Origin: Ashinkailepas kermadecensis
Taxonomy: Eukaryota; Arthropoda; Thecostraca; Neolepadidae
Reading direction: 5' to 3'
NCBI GenBank assembly: GCA_034440615.1
Contig: JAOTOM010004012.1
Coordinates: 1-64,000, forward strand
Length of the DNA: 64,000 nt
Part shown: one piece after another, positions 48,881 to 59,999 of the stretch
Position numbering within the stretch: position 1 is the first letter of the stretch
Layout of the letters: every line of letters starts with the position of its first letter
Notes under the pieces: model-generated
What the model was told of the DNA's origin: nothing
The model's input: the letters and a program-made list of their open reading frames with translations, nothing else
Databases searched by the model: none
Made by a program: the position numbers and the translations under genes

Positions 48881-50089
48881 ACAACACACAACACACAACA
48901 TTCAGCACAAACGCAAACACATACACAAACAGAAACAGAAACACAAACACACAACACCAACGCAAATGAGCACACACATACATACACCACCATGCAACAC
49001 ACGCATAGCTCGCATGCACATAAACACACGTCATACACGATGAGAGGAGTCAGGTATGAAGGATGACGTTGCGGACTTTGGTTGGGAACATTCGTGACGA
49101 CACGCTGGAAAGACCGCTACATATGGCATGCTGGGTGCACAGTCCCACCGCACGGTACGTGTATTGCCACTTTCCATGATTATGTATGACCCGGGACAGA
49201 GGCAGGTTATGGTGCCAGTGTTAGCACTGAGGCCAGGCCGACTTTCCAAAGATTCTTTTCTTCTTGGTATCACATCTCCCAACATCCAACGATCGCAGTT
49301 ATATGTTATTAACTCCTATCGAAACGATTCATTCACGCATGAACCGTTTCAAGAACCGTACCGTACATCAAACCGTATGTCAAATATGCATATGACGTTT
49401 CATATGACGTATCTCGGGGCCCCGCCCCTTTACAACGCGTTGCAGCCGAGGTGCTCGCGTCATCGGCGTAGAGCGACTTTAAGGTAGGGGTTGCCAGACT
49501 TAAACGTGTGCCCATCGACCACTGTGATCGATAATTTCGTGAGTTTTCGCTCCCATGCATCGCTGACACAATACCGAAGATAAATCGACAACATGGATAT
49601 ATGTGGTATCAGTATATTCGTAACCCAGTTACTTAGACATGATTGCCATCTCAACCGTCCGCACAAAATTAGTGTTTGCTGTGCTATACCACAAGATTGA
49701 AGGTGGACAATACCTAAGAAGAAATATTGCAGTTTTCTTAGGTATGTATTCCTATACCTCGCTTAGGTGTAGCTTAGTACTGTACTTGTATTATTTTATC
49801 ATTTCGCCTTGATCATGCTTCCACTCCAGGTCGATATTGAGTTGGAAAGTTCCAACGATCGTTGGAGCCAAGGCCTTGATAGAACCAAGTACAACCACTA
49901 GCTGTATATATAAACACAATACGTTCAACATATGACATAAATTACATGACGCAACTATACGTAGAAGTAAGAGACACTTAAGACACCGACTGGCCTACCT
50001 TGAAACCTGAATTGGCATGTTTTTATATATAAAAAGAACAATACAGAGCTGTTCGGCCCAAATTACTAAAATATCCCATGACTTGGGCC
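48881..50089. other. unique sequence, no supported gene
   Basis: The first 150 bases are a decayed continuation of the A/C-rich repeat. Nothing else recognised. Confidence 0.4.
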
Positions 50090-52230
50090 GGATTATCGGA
50101 GGTCAATACCATGATGGAGACACGAGTCGAAATATGATACAAACTTAGGTGCACAAAACCATTTTAGCTGTTCTATCACAATAAGAATGTGGTCGTATGT
50201 GCGACAACCTGATATAAGGGAAATGTTGAAAACTGTCTGCAACTTTGCAATGCACGTTCGATTGGCGCAAGCATACACTTGCACACAATGCCTAATGTGA
50301 GACAATACAAGAGCATCGATACCACATACAGCAACCATACACTGCAACCATACGCTTGCACACAGTGCCTAATGTGAGACAAGAGCATCGACACCATACA
50401 CTGCAGCCATACACTGCAACCATACACTTGCACACAGTGCCTAATGTGAGACAAGAGCATCGACACCATCCACTGCAGCCATACACTGCAGCCATGCACT
50501 TGCACACATCACCTGATGTGAGACAATACAAGGGAATCGATGCCCTACACTGCAGCCATACACTTACCTTCAGTGGTGTATGTGAGAAAACACAAAAGCA
50601 TCGATAATTCTTGGTGTCAGGTTGGGCGGCAGGAGATGCTTAGCATGCATGAAAGCTATCAGGATGTTCAAACATCGGTCGGTCCCATGATTAGCGTGCT
50701 CTTCCCACGATAGATCTGTGCGCATGGTCAATGAGCATGCCTAGGTCATGCACACCCTTATAAAACGACACTGATTGGATCGTGAACTTGATCGATGGCA
50801 GATCTTGGATTTTTGTTAACTGGCGACGATCACCGCATAGCAGTAGCTGGGCTTTACTTGTATTGGCCATCGTGCCGTGCTGGAGTAATCACAAAGTACG
50901 AAGTACACAAAGTATACATTGTGTTCGGTACCTGCACTAAAGGTAGCTTCAGCTCATGAGTCTGGTGCGCGCACTATGGGTGATCGCCACCTACACGTGT
51001 GCTGCCAGCAGAGCCTGTTGTATGGACGCAGAAGCCATTCATGACTAATTGGATGAAGCGGGTGATGTTGCTTACGATGTGTGGAGTTGGAACCCTAAGC
51101 ACGATCCTTGGCAACGTGCCAATTCTGATTATCTGGTGTTCTGAGTCTTTCGCCTTTTCTGACCCGCTGCGTGTGGTCATTGAGGTAACTCTCAAATCAT
51201 CCGGTGGAAGTTTGCAGTTGCTGAAGCTTCATCAGCAGCGTTGAATGGTCCACGATGTCGAGGGGGTAATTAAAACCGGAGAGCATTAGGAGCGAAATCT
51301 CGGAGCGACCCATGCCTGTCGGAACTTCATTCGTAACAGATAAAAACCAGTGGTAATTGTACGACGTTCCAAAAAGCCGTGCTGCTCTGGAACAAATAGT
51401 CCATGGCGACTGAGATAGGTGGTCAGCGGCTGGTGCACAAGTTTCTGTACAATTCTGCATGTGATCGGAACAATAGTGATCGGTCGAAATGTTGATGCTT
51501 TGAAAGGATCGTTTCTATTGTGAAGTGGAATGACCTCGACACTTTTCCAGCTGTCGGACACTGTCTCGGTGGTTATGCTACAGCGGAGTAAAAATGTGGC
51601 CGAGGACATTCAAGCAAAGCTTCAAAATACTGATAGTTATATGATATTGTGCACCAGAGTGCATGCCAGGCAGCGAAAATAACACATGCCCGAGCTGGTC
51701 AAGCGTCACCTTTGTGATGATGAGGGAGCCGGTATCTACACGTGGGCGTCTGTGCGAGTCTGACATTCAGACCCCGACGGCCAGAACGTTAATACTCAGC
51801 CTTAACAGCGTTCAGAGCTTGCATGTCAATAGATATAAATGCTGTTCAACCATTTGGGGTCAGATTGGCAGATTGAGTTGAAGGGCCGTATTTGGGCGCC
51901 ATGACAGGTCGTGATCGTCGGTACAATGCGGATGCTGGCGTGGTGATGATGCGCTCAGTGATGTTGCCCCGCATGCCTTTCTCTGATGGTACGTTTGACA
52001 AGTGTTGCGATGGTGGCAAGTGTCGGTGTCGACGGTGTTTGGTGGTTCCTTACGCCGGCACATTAGGTCCACCCTGTCATGGTTGACAGGCGGTGTAGCT
52101 ATGCGCGCTACGTCTCCCGGCAGGGACGTACATGTCGAGCATGCGATTAATTTCATCTGAGAACGAACTCCACTGCCGTTGGCACGTATCCTAGCGCTAG
52201 TCAGTGACTCGAACATCGGCCAGATACGCC
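50090..52230 (-). pseudogene. broken non-LTR retrotransposon, RT region, reverse strand
   Basis: Read on the - strand from about 52230 down. A linker region (SFSDEINRMLDMYVP near 52150) is followed by the RT domain at 51766-51200: ILKLCLNVLGHIFTP, SWKSVEVIPLHNR, TFRPITIVPITCRI, FVPEQHGFLERRT and the palm segment LDIVDHSTLLMKL, which keeps a candidate catalytic Asp. Near 50900-50750 a thumb-like region reads TSKAQLLLCGDRRQL and GVHDLGMLIDHAHRS. The C-terminal part (about 50620-50100) reads IIDAFVFSHI, then repeated SHIRHCVQVYGC, then FVSYFDSCLHH. Several frameshifts and stops are present and the YADD box is not intact. It differs in sequence from the LINE at 42 kb. Confidence 0.85.
50270..50595. 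repeat. 72-bp array made from LINE coding sequence, about 4 copies
   Basis: GCACACA(G/A)TGCCTAATGTGAG starts at 50281, 50358 and 50430, with a diverged copy at 50502. On the - strand each copy encodes SMLLSHIRHCVQVYGCSVW or a close variant. This is exactly the segment expected at this point of the surrounding reverse-transcriptase ORF. The 72-bp unit is 24 codons, so amplification preserves the frame. The leftmost copy leads on into ordinary LINE sequence (ACANRTCIAKLQTVFN). Confidence 0.9.
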
Positions 52231-52384
52231 CCTTCGTTCAAACCGCGCCGGTTGTGCTCTGTTTTTCGCACAGGCCTGGGTTTGGTTCTTGGCATGGCAG
52301 CGCTAGCAGTGGTGTGGCGACAACAACGGTGGTGTCAGCCGCACGGTGGACGCAAGAACGAGCGACCAACTGGATCGCCGATAC

Positions 52385-53408
52385 AACTGGACACACGGGA
52401 GCTGTGAGACCGCGACTGTTGGCCGCAGTGGACTGGCATCTCGACCGGACCGTGACTGTTGGCCGCAGTGGACTGGCATCTCGACCGGACCGTGACTGTT
52501 GGCCGCAGTGGACTGGCATCTCGACCGGACCGTGACTGTTGGCCGCAGTGGACTGGCATCTCGACCAGACCGCGACTGTTGGCCGCAGTGGACTGGCATC
52601 TCGACCGGGAGCTGTGAGACCGCGACTGTTGGCCGCAGTGGACTGGCATCTCGACCAGACCGTGACTGTTGGCCGCAGTGGACTGGCATCTCGACCAGAC
52701 CGTGACTGTTGGCCGCAGTGGACTGGCATCTCGACCAGACCGTGACTGTTGGCCGCAGTGGACTGGCATCTCGACCAGACCGGACTGGCATCTCGACCAG
52801 ACCGTGACTGTTGGCCGCAGTGGACTGGCATCTCGACCGGGAGCTGTGAGACCGTGACTGTTGGCCGCAGTGGACTGGCATCTCGACCGGGAGCTGTGAG
52901 ACCGCGACTGTTGGCCGCAGTGGACTGGCATCTCGACCGGGAGCTATGAGACCGCGACTGTTGGCCGCAGTGGACTGGCATCTCGACCGGGGGGACTGTT
53001 GGCCGCAGTGGACTGGCATCTCGACCAGACCGTGACTGTTGGCCGCAGTGGACTGGCATCTCGACCGGGAGCTGTGAGACCGTGACTGTTGGCCGCAGTG
53101 GACTGGCATCTCGACCGGGAGCTGTGAGACCGCGACTGTTGGCCGCAGTGGACTGGCATCTCGACCGGGAGCTGTGAGACCGCGACTGTTGGCCGCAGTG
53201 GACTGGCATCTCGACCAGACCGTGACTGTTGGCCGCAGTGGACTGGCATCTCGACCGGGAGCTGTGAGACCGCGACTGTTGGCCGCAGTGGACTGGCATC
53301 TCGACTGGGAGCTGTGAGACCGTGACTGTTGGCCGCAGTGGACTGGCATCTCGACCGGGGGCTGTGAGACCGCGACTGTTGGCCGCAGTGGACTGGCATC
53401 TCGACCAA
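52385..53408. repeat. 40/54-bp composite minisatellite, about 22 copies
   Basis: Each unit holds GACTGTTGGCCGCAGTGGAC and CTGGCATCTCGACC. Short units (40 bp) join through AGACCGT. Long units (54 bp) carry an extra GGGAGCTGTGAGAC-type segment. Short units cluster at the left (52440-52800) and long ones at the right. A few are truncated (52780-52800, 52985-53000). The 403-codon - strand frame is a repeat artefact. Confidence 0.96.
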
Positions 53409-53904
53409 CTGCGTAGATTCATCGGTGACACAGCGGGCTCCAGCGCCATTTATGACATAATTCCACCAATTAACTTTACTGTAGGGTGCAGGGAAGGGGT
53501 AGATGACCGGCGACCGTCCTCCAGAGGCGTGCCACTGCCCGGTCGGCCGGTACCACGCCGTCATTCCCATCCGATAGGGTTTCCGATGGGCGACACGGAA
53601 GGGTTACTGGGCGACACAGAAGGGTTGCTATGCGACACAGGGTTGATGGGTGACACGGATTCTAGGTCGTCCAGCATTTGAAGCACCACATCCGGTGGGC
53701 GAGACGGTGGGTCACATCGCGAATAAATCAGCCGCCTCTGAAATGTCTGCCGATCGCGGCGCGCCAGCCGACTTCCGGTGTTGAAGTCGACGCAGTCCGT
53801 GGTCAGTCTCGCGCGAGCGTCAGTGTGGTCGGCATTGCTCATCGCTAGCTCGTGCGAGCCGGAAGGGCGGCGCCGTCGCGACCGTGCAGGGCAGCCGTGA
53901 AGGG
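53409..53904. other. unique sequence with short 21-bp repeat
   Basis: Positions 53585-53665 contain about four diverged copies of GGGCGACACNGAAGGGTT. No gene. Confidence 0.5.
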
Positions 53905-54510
53905 CCGACCGTGCAGCCGCTGCCGCGGCCCGGCCACAGGCCGATCCCGGCGGTCAGAGGCAGCCGCGGCCCGGCCACGGGCCGATCCCGGCGGTCAGAG
54001 GCAGCCGCGGCCCGGCCACAGGCCGATCCCGGCGGTCAGAGGCAGCCGCGGCCCGGCAAGGCCGATCCGGCGGTCAGAGGCAGCCGCGGCCCGGCCACAG
54101 GCCGATCCCGGCGGTCAGGGCGCCGCGGCCCGGACAGGCCGATCCCGGCGGTGAGGCAGCCGCGGCCCGGCCCAGGCCGATCCCGGCGGTAGAGGCAGCC
54201 GCGGCCCGCCACGGCCGATCCCGGCGGTCAGAGGCAGCCGCGGCCCGGCCACAGGCCGATCCCGGCGGTCAGAGGCAGCCGCGGCCCGGCCACAGGCCGA
54301 TCCCGGCGGTCAGAGGCAGCCGCGGCCCGGCCACGGGCCGATCCCGGCGGTCAGAGGCAGCCGCGGCCCGGCCACGGGCCGATCCCGGCGGTCAGAGGCA
54401 GCCGCGGCCCGGCCACAGGCCGATCCCGGCGGTCAGAGGCAGCCGCGGCCCGGCCACGGGCCGATCCCGGCGGTCAGAGGCAGCCGCGGCCCGGCCACGG
54501 GCCGGTCTCC
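53905..54510. repeat. 41-bp GC-rich minisatellite, about 15 copies
   Basis: The unit begins CGGTCAGAGGCAGCCGCGGC and continues through a GGCCACAGGCCGATCCCGG block. Periodicity is exact at 53951 and 53992. Copies between about 54050 and 54220 have many 1 to 4 base deletions, while those on either side are near perfect. Confidence 0.96.
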
Positions 54511-55044
54511 TTCGATTCGTCAGCGGTCAGTCACCTGCCGACCACAACCATGTATCCCAGTTTGTGCATATTTCACCCGCAGGCCGCCCAGAAGTCGCCC
54601 GCAGTTCGCCCAGCGTACGCGTACCGTTCGTCCGGATGCGTCTGGATTTCCCCGAACGCGCCCAGAGTTCGCCTGCAACTTGGCCAGTATTCACCTACGT
54701 TCTGCTTAGATTGTGTCAAGGGTTCGCCCGCCACAGCTCGCCCAGAAATCGCCATGAATTCGATTGAGGGCCGTCCATGCTTCGTCTGGAGTTCGCCGAC
54801 AGTTCGCCCAGCTTCTCCAATCCTGCTCAGTCGGCGCCCAGTTTGTTTGCGTTCACCATGGCAATGCGCGGTCTGATCGCTGTCGGTTCAAGGCCATCAA
54901 GAGAGCCACCAGAAACTCACACGGCCTGCCTAAAAGCAGACAAAGTGGAATGGGCATCATGGGACTTGATTGGGAACACTGCACTGTCTGATATGCTATG
55001 CTAAGAAAAGCTGTCTGAGATGACAATGCCTATTTCCAAAGGTG
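54511..55044. other. unique sequence with degenerate GTTCGCC repeats
   Basis: Positions 54585-54830 contain a loose short-period repeat around AGTTCGCCCAG. No gene recognised. Confidence 0.5.
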
Positions 55045-55248
55045 CACCCTATGGATGGAGCCCCGGGCCCTCCCCGTTTTCTCAGTGAAGAAGACAATTT
55101 TGTTGTGGTGGGGAAGCAAACGAAATATAAAGTTGAAAATACCTCGAACGCTGAAATAAAATGCCAGAAATCCCAAAAGTTTTGCTATTTACCGATGGGA
55201 ATGGTAGTCATTATAACATCATCTTAGCAAAATCTTGGTTGCGCCACT
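55045..55248. mobile_element. MITE-like remnant
   Basis: The right end AAAATCTTGGTTGCGCCACTG is the inverse of the CAGTGGCGCA...AGGATTT left edges elsewhere in the window. The left boundary is vague, possibly the GC-rich stretch near 55055-55080. It has no coding capacity of its own. Confidence 0.45.
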
Positions 55249-55478
55249 GGCTGGGTTCCATTAAGAAAATCCTGGGTGCGATTCTGCGCATTTCACAAAA
55301 TCATAATCGTATCTTCGTACGGAATACGTTCGTGACTAATGCACGTCTGCCTAAGGAACAGCGTATCGTAATTCACCAAGACTATTTTAGTGGGGTTCAG
55401 GAGAAACTGGAGCAAGTTGGTATTCCATGGTGGGAACGTCGGCATGTCAGCACATCCCTTGAACGAGCTCCGTCATAG
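55249..55478 (+). CDS. possible coding fragment, unknown family
   Basis: An open frame continues from the MITE-like remnant and ends at a TAG at about 55476. The part outside the remnant has a protein-like composition (for example RIFVRNTFVTNARLPKEQR and VQEKLEQVGIPWWERRH), with few low-complexity residues and balanced charges. There is no start codon at the boundary. It may be a decayed transposon exon. I do not recognise the family. Confidence 0.25.
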
Positions 55479-56066
55479 GCAGAGGAAGAGCACAATGGGA
55501 TTATGCCTCTCATCCCCGACTGAAAAATAAAATTGTGCCCCCTCCCCAACTGTGGCCTGTGCTATGTTTCATCACAATGCGAATAACGATAAAGAAGTAC
55601 TGTCGCTCGGTTATTTTGTTATTTTATTTTGAGGAGATATCCATTAGTGTTCAATGAAATACGTGTTTTTTAAGCACAGAATATCCGATCTGTTTGCGAT
55701 ATATTCAGTAGAGAGCGCAGTGCATTGGTGAACACGAGACTCACCGAGCTCATGCAGAAAAGATGCCACCAAAAATGAGCATAGTATGTCACCATTAGTG
55801 TGCCATTAATAGTAGGCCAGAGCCAGAAAGAAGAGAGGACAAGGCAGAGAGTGCGGTGGATACAGGGCATGGATCGAGGTAGAGGGGAGGACATGCAAGG
55901 AATCAGGATGCATGAGTTGTTCAGAGGCAGAGGATAGTTGTGCAAATGCTGTGTCACCAGCAGAGGGCGGGCAAGACGCGGTCAAGGCCTACCACCGTAG
56001 CCGGAGGTCAGGAAGATGGAAGGGAAAGCTGACGGCAGATCAGGACGATCAGGAAAATAATGGAAA
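55479..56066. other. unique sequence upstream of the fossil gene
   Basis: No array. An open frame (55912-56175) overlaps the start of the fossil gene in another frame and may hold its displaced N-terminal part. Confidence 0.35.
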
Positions 56067-57066
56067 GAGCATGACACGTTCAATGACGTCAGGGACGTCT
56101 CGTCAGAACTGGACACTGGTCCAGACGCCCCATATGAGAAGCTGGTGTTCCGGTCGCCCGTGCTGCTGGATATGAGAGACAAGGCGGTGGAGTATCTGAC
56201 GGAGGTGCCGAGTCACAATAGTCAGCTCCTGCTCAAGGACGACAACGACGAGCTGGCCATGCCCTCGCTGACAGTGTTGGGTGAGCTCCCACCTGGTGGG
56301 ATCAAGTGGGTGAAGCCTGGAGCCACTCACAAGCACCGCTACACGTCCAACGGGATCTACGGCAACAAGATGCACGCCTTCCACCTGGCCTTGAGCTACG
56401 ACAGGGCCACCGCCACTACCCTGCGTAGGTTTGTGCAGTTCAACTGCCTGGTCTACGTCCCATACTTCTTGAAGACGGGGATGTGAGCAGATGCTGCAGT
56501 GAACGATCTGCACTTCATCAAGCAGCTGTTGCGAGACATGGTAATGGAACGTGACATAGTCGAGACAGCATTGACGGATACTCGGAGGCACGTATGGTGC
56601 CTGACTCAGGAGGTGATGGTCTTCTTCCTCTTCAGTGACAAGCTGAACGCAGACGCTCACCTTGCCTATCCCGGAGGTCTTCCAGCTCGGAGTCCCAGAC
56701 TTCCCCGACGTGGAGGAGGACTCTCAACTGGTCCACCTGCTCGAACCCAACAGCTGGGCCCTGCTCAGGATCCTCAACGTCGGGTTCAACTTTCTGCAGA
56801 GCAGCCCCGAGACGTGGTCAGAGGGTCCGGAGCACCAGGAGGCTGCCACGTTTGTGACGACTGTGATGGTCACCAACGATGTAGCGGAGTGTGAAGTCAA
56901 ACCCATCACTGGCTACGTGGAGATTCTGACCAAGAACGAGAAGATGAGGCAGTTCCTGTTGCAGAGGATGGAGCTGCACATGCAGAAGTTCCCCTACTTC
57001 AGGAAAAAGACGCTCGTCCCCAGGTTCCAGACCCTAGGTTCGGTGCGTAATGCACATTTGCACTAG
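56067..57066 (+). pseudogene. fossil of an invertebrate repeat-associated protein (unnamed family)
   Basis: Three blocks follow each other. The first (about 56067-56483) reads SPVLLDMRDKAVEYLTEVP, LLLKDDNDELAMPSLTVLG and GIKWVKPGATHKHRYTSNGI, then a TGA at 56484. The second, in the same frame (to about 56650), reads NDLHFIKQLLRDM and LTDTRRHVWCLTQEV. After a +1 shift near 56650 the third (to 57066) reads PDFPDVEEDSQLVHLLEPN, SPETWSEGPEHQEAATFV, VTNDVAECEVKPI and HMQKFPYFRKKTL. The pattern W.KPGA.HKARW, HLWYLT.ELV and NDXAERGVKL is one I associate with a widespread, poorly characterised protein family seen in repeats of many invertebrates, possibly transposase-derived. I cannot name it. The NDVAEC segment has Cys where that family usually has Arg. 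One stop and one frameshift make it a pseudogene, though composition remains strongly codon-like. Confidence 0.6.
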
Positions 57067-57294
57067 CACAGTGTGGCCACTTCCTATCCTAAAGACTGCC
57101 ATGTGATACCTATGTGATGTCAAGTGGTGTGATGTTGAGCTTTCCCAAAGCACTGAGTGGCAACATGTTTCATAATACATTTATTGATGTGCTTCTTTTT
57201 GAAACCAGTTAATCAGAGCAGCCTATTGCAAATGAAAAAAGCAGGCAATAAACATTAGCAATTACGAAATAGAATACCCGATTTGGCTAGATTT
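57067..57294. other. unique sequence, no supported gene
   Basis: AT-rich spacer between the fossil gene and the truncated 3' edge of the LINE. Confidence 0.4.
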
Positions 57295-57915
57295 GGTAGA
57301 ACTTCAATCAATATGGGGTAAGGTGAAAGTTCTCCGAAATAGCGATTGCCGCACCATTTCGGAATCCCCTCGCAAAGAGCAATGGAAAAACATAGCTTCC
57401 GCTGAATTAGATATACGTTTTGCATTTCGGACCGCCCTAACCTGCCATAGCATAACCTTCAGTGTTTCCAATATACTTGAGTTCTCTTTAGTAAAGACTG
57501 ATGAGACTTGTTTGCTTAGGGGCACGACTGTATCATACTCATCAACCACTATTTCACCATCTACCTCTAGTGGCTTATGCATAGACATTTTTGGACTGAA
57601 ATTTATAAAAGTGAAAGAACCTCTTAGCATTGCTTACTCGATTCTCGAGCAAGTTCAACCACTCTTTTAGATGCCCTCACACAACTCCTAACTTTATTTC
57701 TAGCTATTCTATATATCTATAGGTTTGTTTCCGATTTCAGATCTTTTAGTTTCTGAAATGCCTGCATCTTTGACTCCAGTAAATGTCTTACTCCCTTGGT
57801 CAGCCATTGCTTCACCTTGTACAATCTAATTTGCCTATTGGGAATGAGCCTATCCTGGCCTTCAAGCAGTTTGTCTTTCATCTTCTCCACATTTCATAAG
57901 CATAAAAACCCATAA
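57295..57915 (-). pseudogene. CR1-like LINE ORF2: linker between endonuclease and RT
   Basis: Read on the - strand, 57890-57690 gives LYKVKQWLTKGVRHLLESK, QAFQKLKDLKSET and ARNKVRSCVRASKRVVEL. This is the W.T.EIK...K...RN.V...VR.AKR pattern between the EN and RT domains of CR1-type elements. After a frameshift, 57600-57480 reads PLEVDGEIVVDEYDTVVPL and SSVFTKENS, the next conserved block. The element stops near 57295 before the RT domain, so it is 3' truncated or broken there. Confidence 0.8.
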
Positions 57916-58680
57916 ATAACTCTTCCCAGTGAATTCCATCCAGGAAGATACTGAACTCATTGTAATTCCCTTCACCAAATTTGGAATCAATGTTTTATTT
58001 GTTCTTACACTTCCCACATATCAGATATTATTTATTAGGCATATATATTTTACTAGGCTATTATTAGGCATATATACATATCAGGTACTGTTGAGTCATC
58101 CGATGTAAAATGTTGTGATCACTATTACCGAAGATCTCTACTATGTATGTTCACATTTTGAATGCAATTTTTATCATTTGTAAGCACTAGATATAACATT
58201 TAATTTCCCCTTGTAGGTTAATTAATTTATCATTCAAACAAGAATGTTTCCTCAAAACAAGCTATGAACATTTTTCCTGATTTGCTTAGACATCTAGCTT
58301 TGTCTCCCAACCCTGCCATGTTGAAGTCTCCCAACAATAGAATTCTTCCATTCTCCTACTAATTTCTTCCTGCATCAACTTGTCAAGGTTTTCGTTGTGG
58401 TCTCGTGGTTTATATAATTCCACAATCCGTAATCTAATTGCACTCTTTAGGATGATATCCAACGAAAAGGATTTTACTCCTTCATTTGGTACACTATTAT
58501 CTACGGTGGCATCGCATTACTTTCCTCACATACAAGAGTATCTAACTTCCTATCCTTGCCCTCCTTTGATGAGCATGCATGCTGTAACCTGCCAATTCAA
58601 ATTCTTGCAATGTATCTCCAAAAATGCTTCCATTAACCTATGCCTCAGTTATGCACACCAAATATAGCTTTTGAGACAAC
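57916..58680 (-). pseudogene. CR1-like LINE ORF2: apurinic-type endonuclease
   Basis: On the - strand, 58600-58540 reads GYSMHAHQRRARIGS then LLYVRK. 58440-58300 reads RIVELYKPRDHNENLDKL then, after a shift, LLGDFNMAGLG, with the GDFN motif of LINE endonucleases. 58200-58080 reads TNDKNCIQNVNIHS and a decayed SDHN region. 57990-57910 reads FGEGNYNEFSIFLDGIHWEE. Multiple frameshifts and stops are present. Order and spacing fit ORF2 of the same element as the linker that follows. Confidence 0.8.
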
Positions 58681-58689
58681 ATATATGTA

Positions 58690-59640
58690 TGCAGTTGGGG
58701 AGACCGGGTCTAGTTGATGCAATTTTGGCGAAACTCAAAATAACTCATCACTTTGGAAGTATAGCGAGGAGATAGCGACGCCTATGTCAAGCCTAAACTT
58801 TCTAGTATCATACCCAATAATTATTTTTTCGTGTGCTTTCCACCAGAGAGCCAAACATCGCGCAACTACCGGTTCATCAACCAACCCCACTATAGGGGTT
58901 AGTTGTTACTGACGATGAGGTAAGTTGATAAAATATAAGTTCAATAAAATATATTATCTATGGGTGACATTACTTTACGCCATCTGAAAGGCCATGTTTC
59001 CCCTTTACAAAAAAAATACTGCTTTGAGTCCTGGCTGACCATAGCTCATGGTTTATGCTGTTTATGGAATGCGTAAGCGTTCATTCCGTAGCTGCACCAT
59101 TTTCTTTGTTCAGTCTTTCCGTCAGGTGATAAATTCCCATATAAATATTGAAATCACCATATACATATTGAAATATAGCTCAGTTCGTTAGAGCGCCGGT
59201 CTGCACTGGTCTCCCCTGTCCTGGCAAGACAGGGTTCGGGTCGCTTCGCGCGCTCGCATTTAGCCCCCGGCTGGGAGAGTCAGCTGGGAACTGGCTCGAA
59301 AAGGCCGGGGACGAGCTACCGGGGCGACCGTGTCGGTGCATTGACGGCACGTTAAACTCCCGGTCAAAATTCTGCCGTTGAACTGGAGTTCATTGATTGG
59401 GTGGTGGGGCCAGGGTTCACGCAACAAGCTTTGCTTAGCAATATAACCATGTTTGATAAAGACACGCCAGTAGGAATATAATAAGATTATTTTGAAACAG
59501 CTTTAGCAAACACCTAAATACAAATAGGCAATTCTGTAGTTATTTTATTTCATTACAAGTCCACAAAGCGTTGAAACAGGCTGATGTTGATACATGCTGA
59601 TTAAGTTGATGCAGACAGTATCAATTTACCCCACAGGCTT
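58690..59640. mobile_element. insertion separating LINE ORF1 from ORF2
   Basis: Between the ORF1 end (about 60000) and the endonuclease (58680) lies foreign DNA. The left part starts GGGGAGACCGGGTCTAGTTG. The right edge near 59636, read in reverse, begins GGGGTAAATTGATACTGTC. Inside is an imperfect inverted repeat, AACCAACCCC...GGGGTTAGTT (about 58876-58905). The G-rich outward edges suggest a MITE-like element. True terminal repeats and target duplications were not established. Confidence 0.4.
59165..59470 (+). mobile_element. tRNA-derived SINE, second copy
   Basis: It aligns throughout with the copy at 36.2 kb: TAGCTCAGTTCGTTAGAG (A box region), the stem-loop CCTGTC/CTGGCAA/GACAGG (59215-59233), GGTTCGGGTCG (B box), CGCTCGCATTTAGCCC, GGCCGGGGACGAGCTA, GTCAAAATTC, GGGTTCACGC and AATATAA. 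It lies inside the DNA inserted between the two LINE ORFs. The B box has one change (CGGG for CGAG). Confidence 0.85.
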
Positions 59641-59999
59641 TCTTGTGCAGGCTGTAGCATGTTATGCAACATTGCGAGTACAGTGTGGCGGCGAACGATA
59701 ACAGCATTTCACCGTTGCAAAGCTGAGAGAACATGATAATGATAACAGACACCGAAAAGTTAGCAAGTAGGCGTACAATTAAAAATAAAGTGGGAAGCAC
59801 ATACATTTAAATTTTACTTTCGCCCAAAAAATGTGCCACATCGTCACTATTCCGGAGCCCCGGGCCGAAAGGACTTGAGCTTGTTCTTGTCGCGAGAAGA
59901 GGGTGCCAATAGCAGCATGTGTGGTAGCCATGACAACCAGCTTCATACTTTTGGAGAAAGTGTTGTTGTATCAACCTTCCCTTGTATCATATAGCACCG

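Noticed and set aside
47620..49038. Very long open frames on both strands (472 codons Cys/Val/Leu-rich on -, 463 codons Thr/Asn/Gln/His on +)
   Set aside because: They are the translation of a 13-bp A/C repeat. The peptide period equals the repeat, all frames are open and no domain is present.
52238..53449. 403-codon - strand frame
   Set aside because: It is produced by the 40/54-bp array. The peptide is a simple repetition and overlapping frames are also open.
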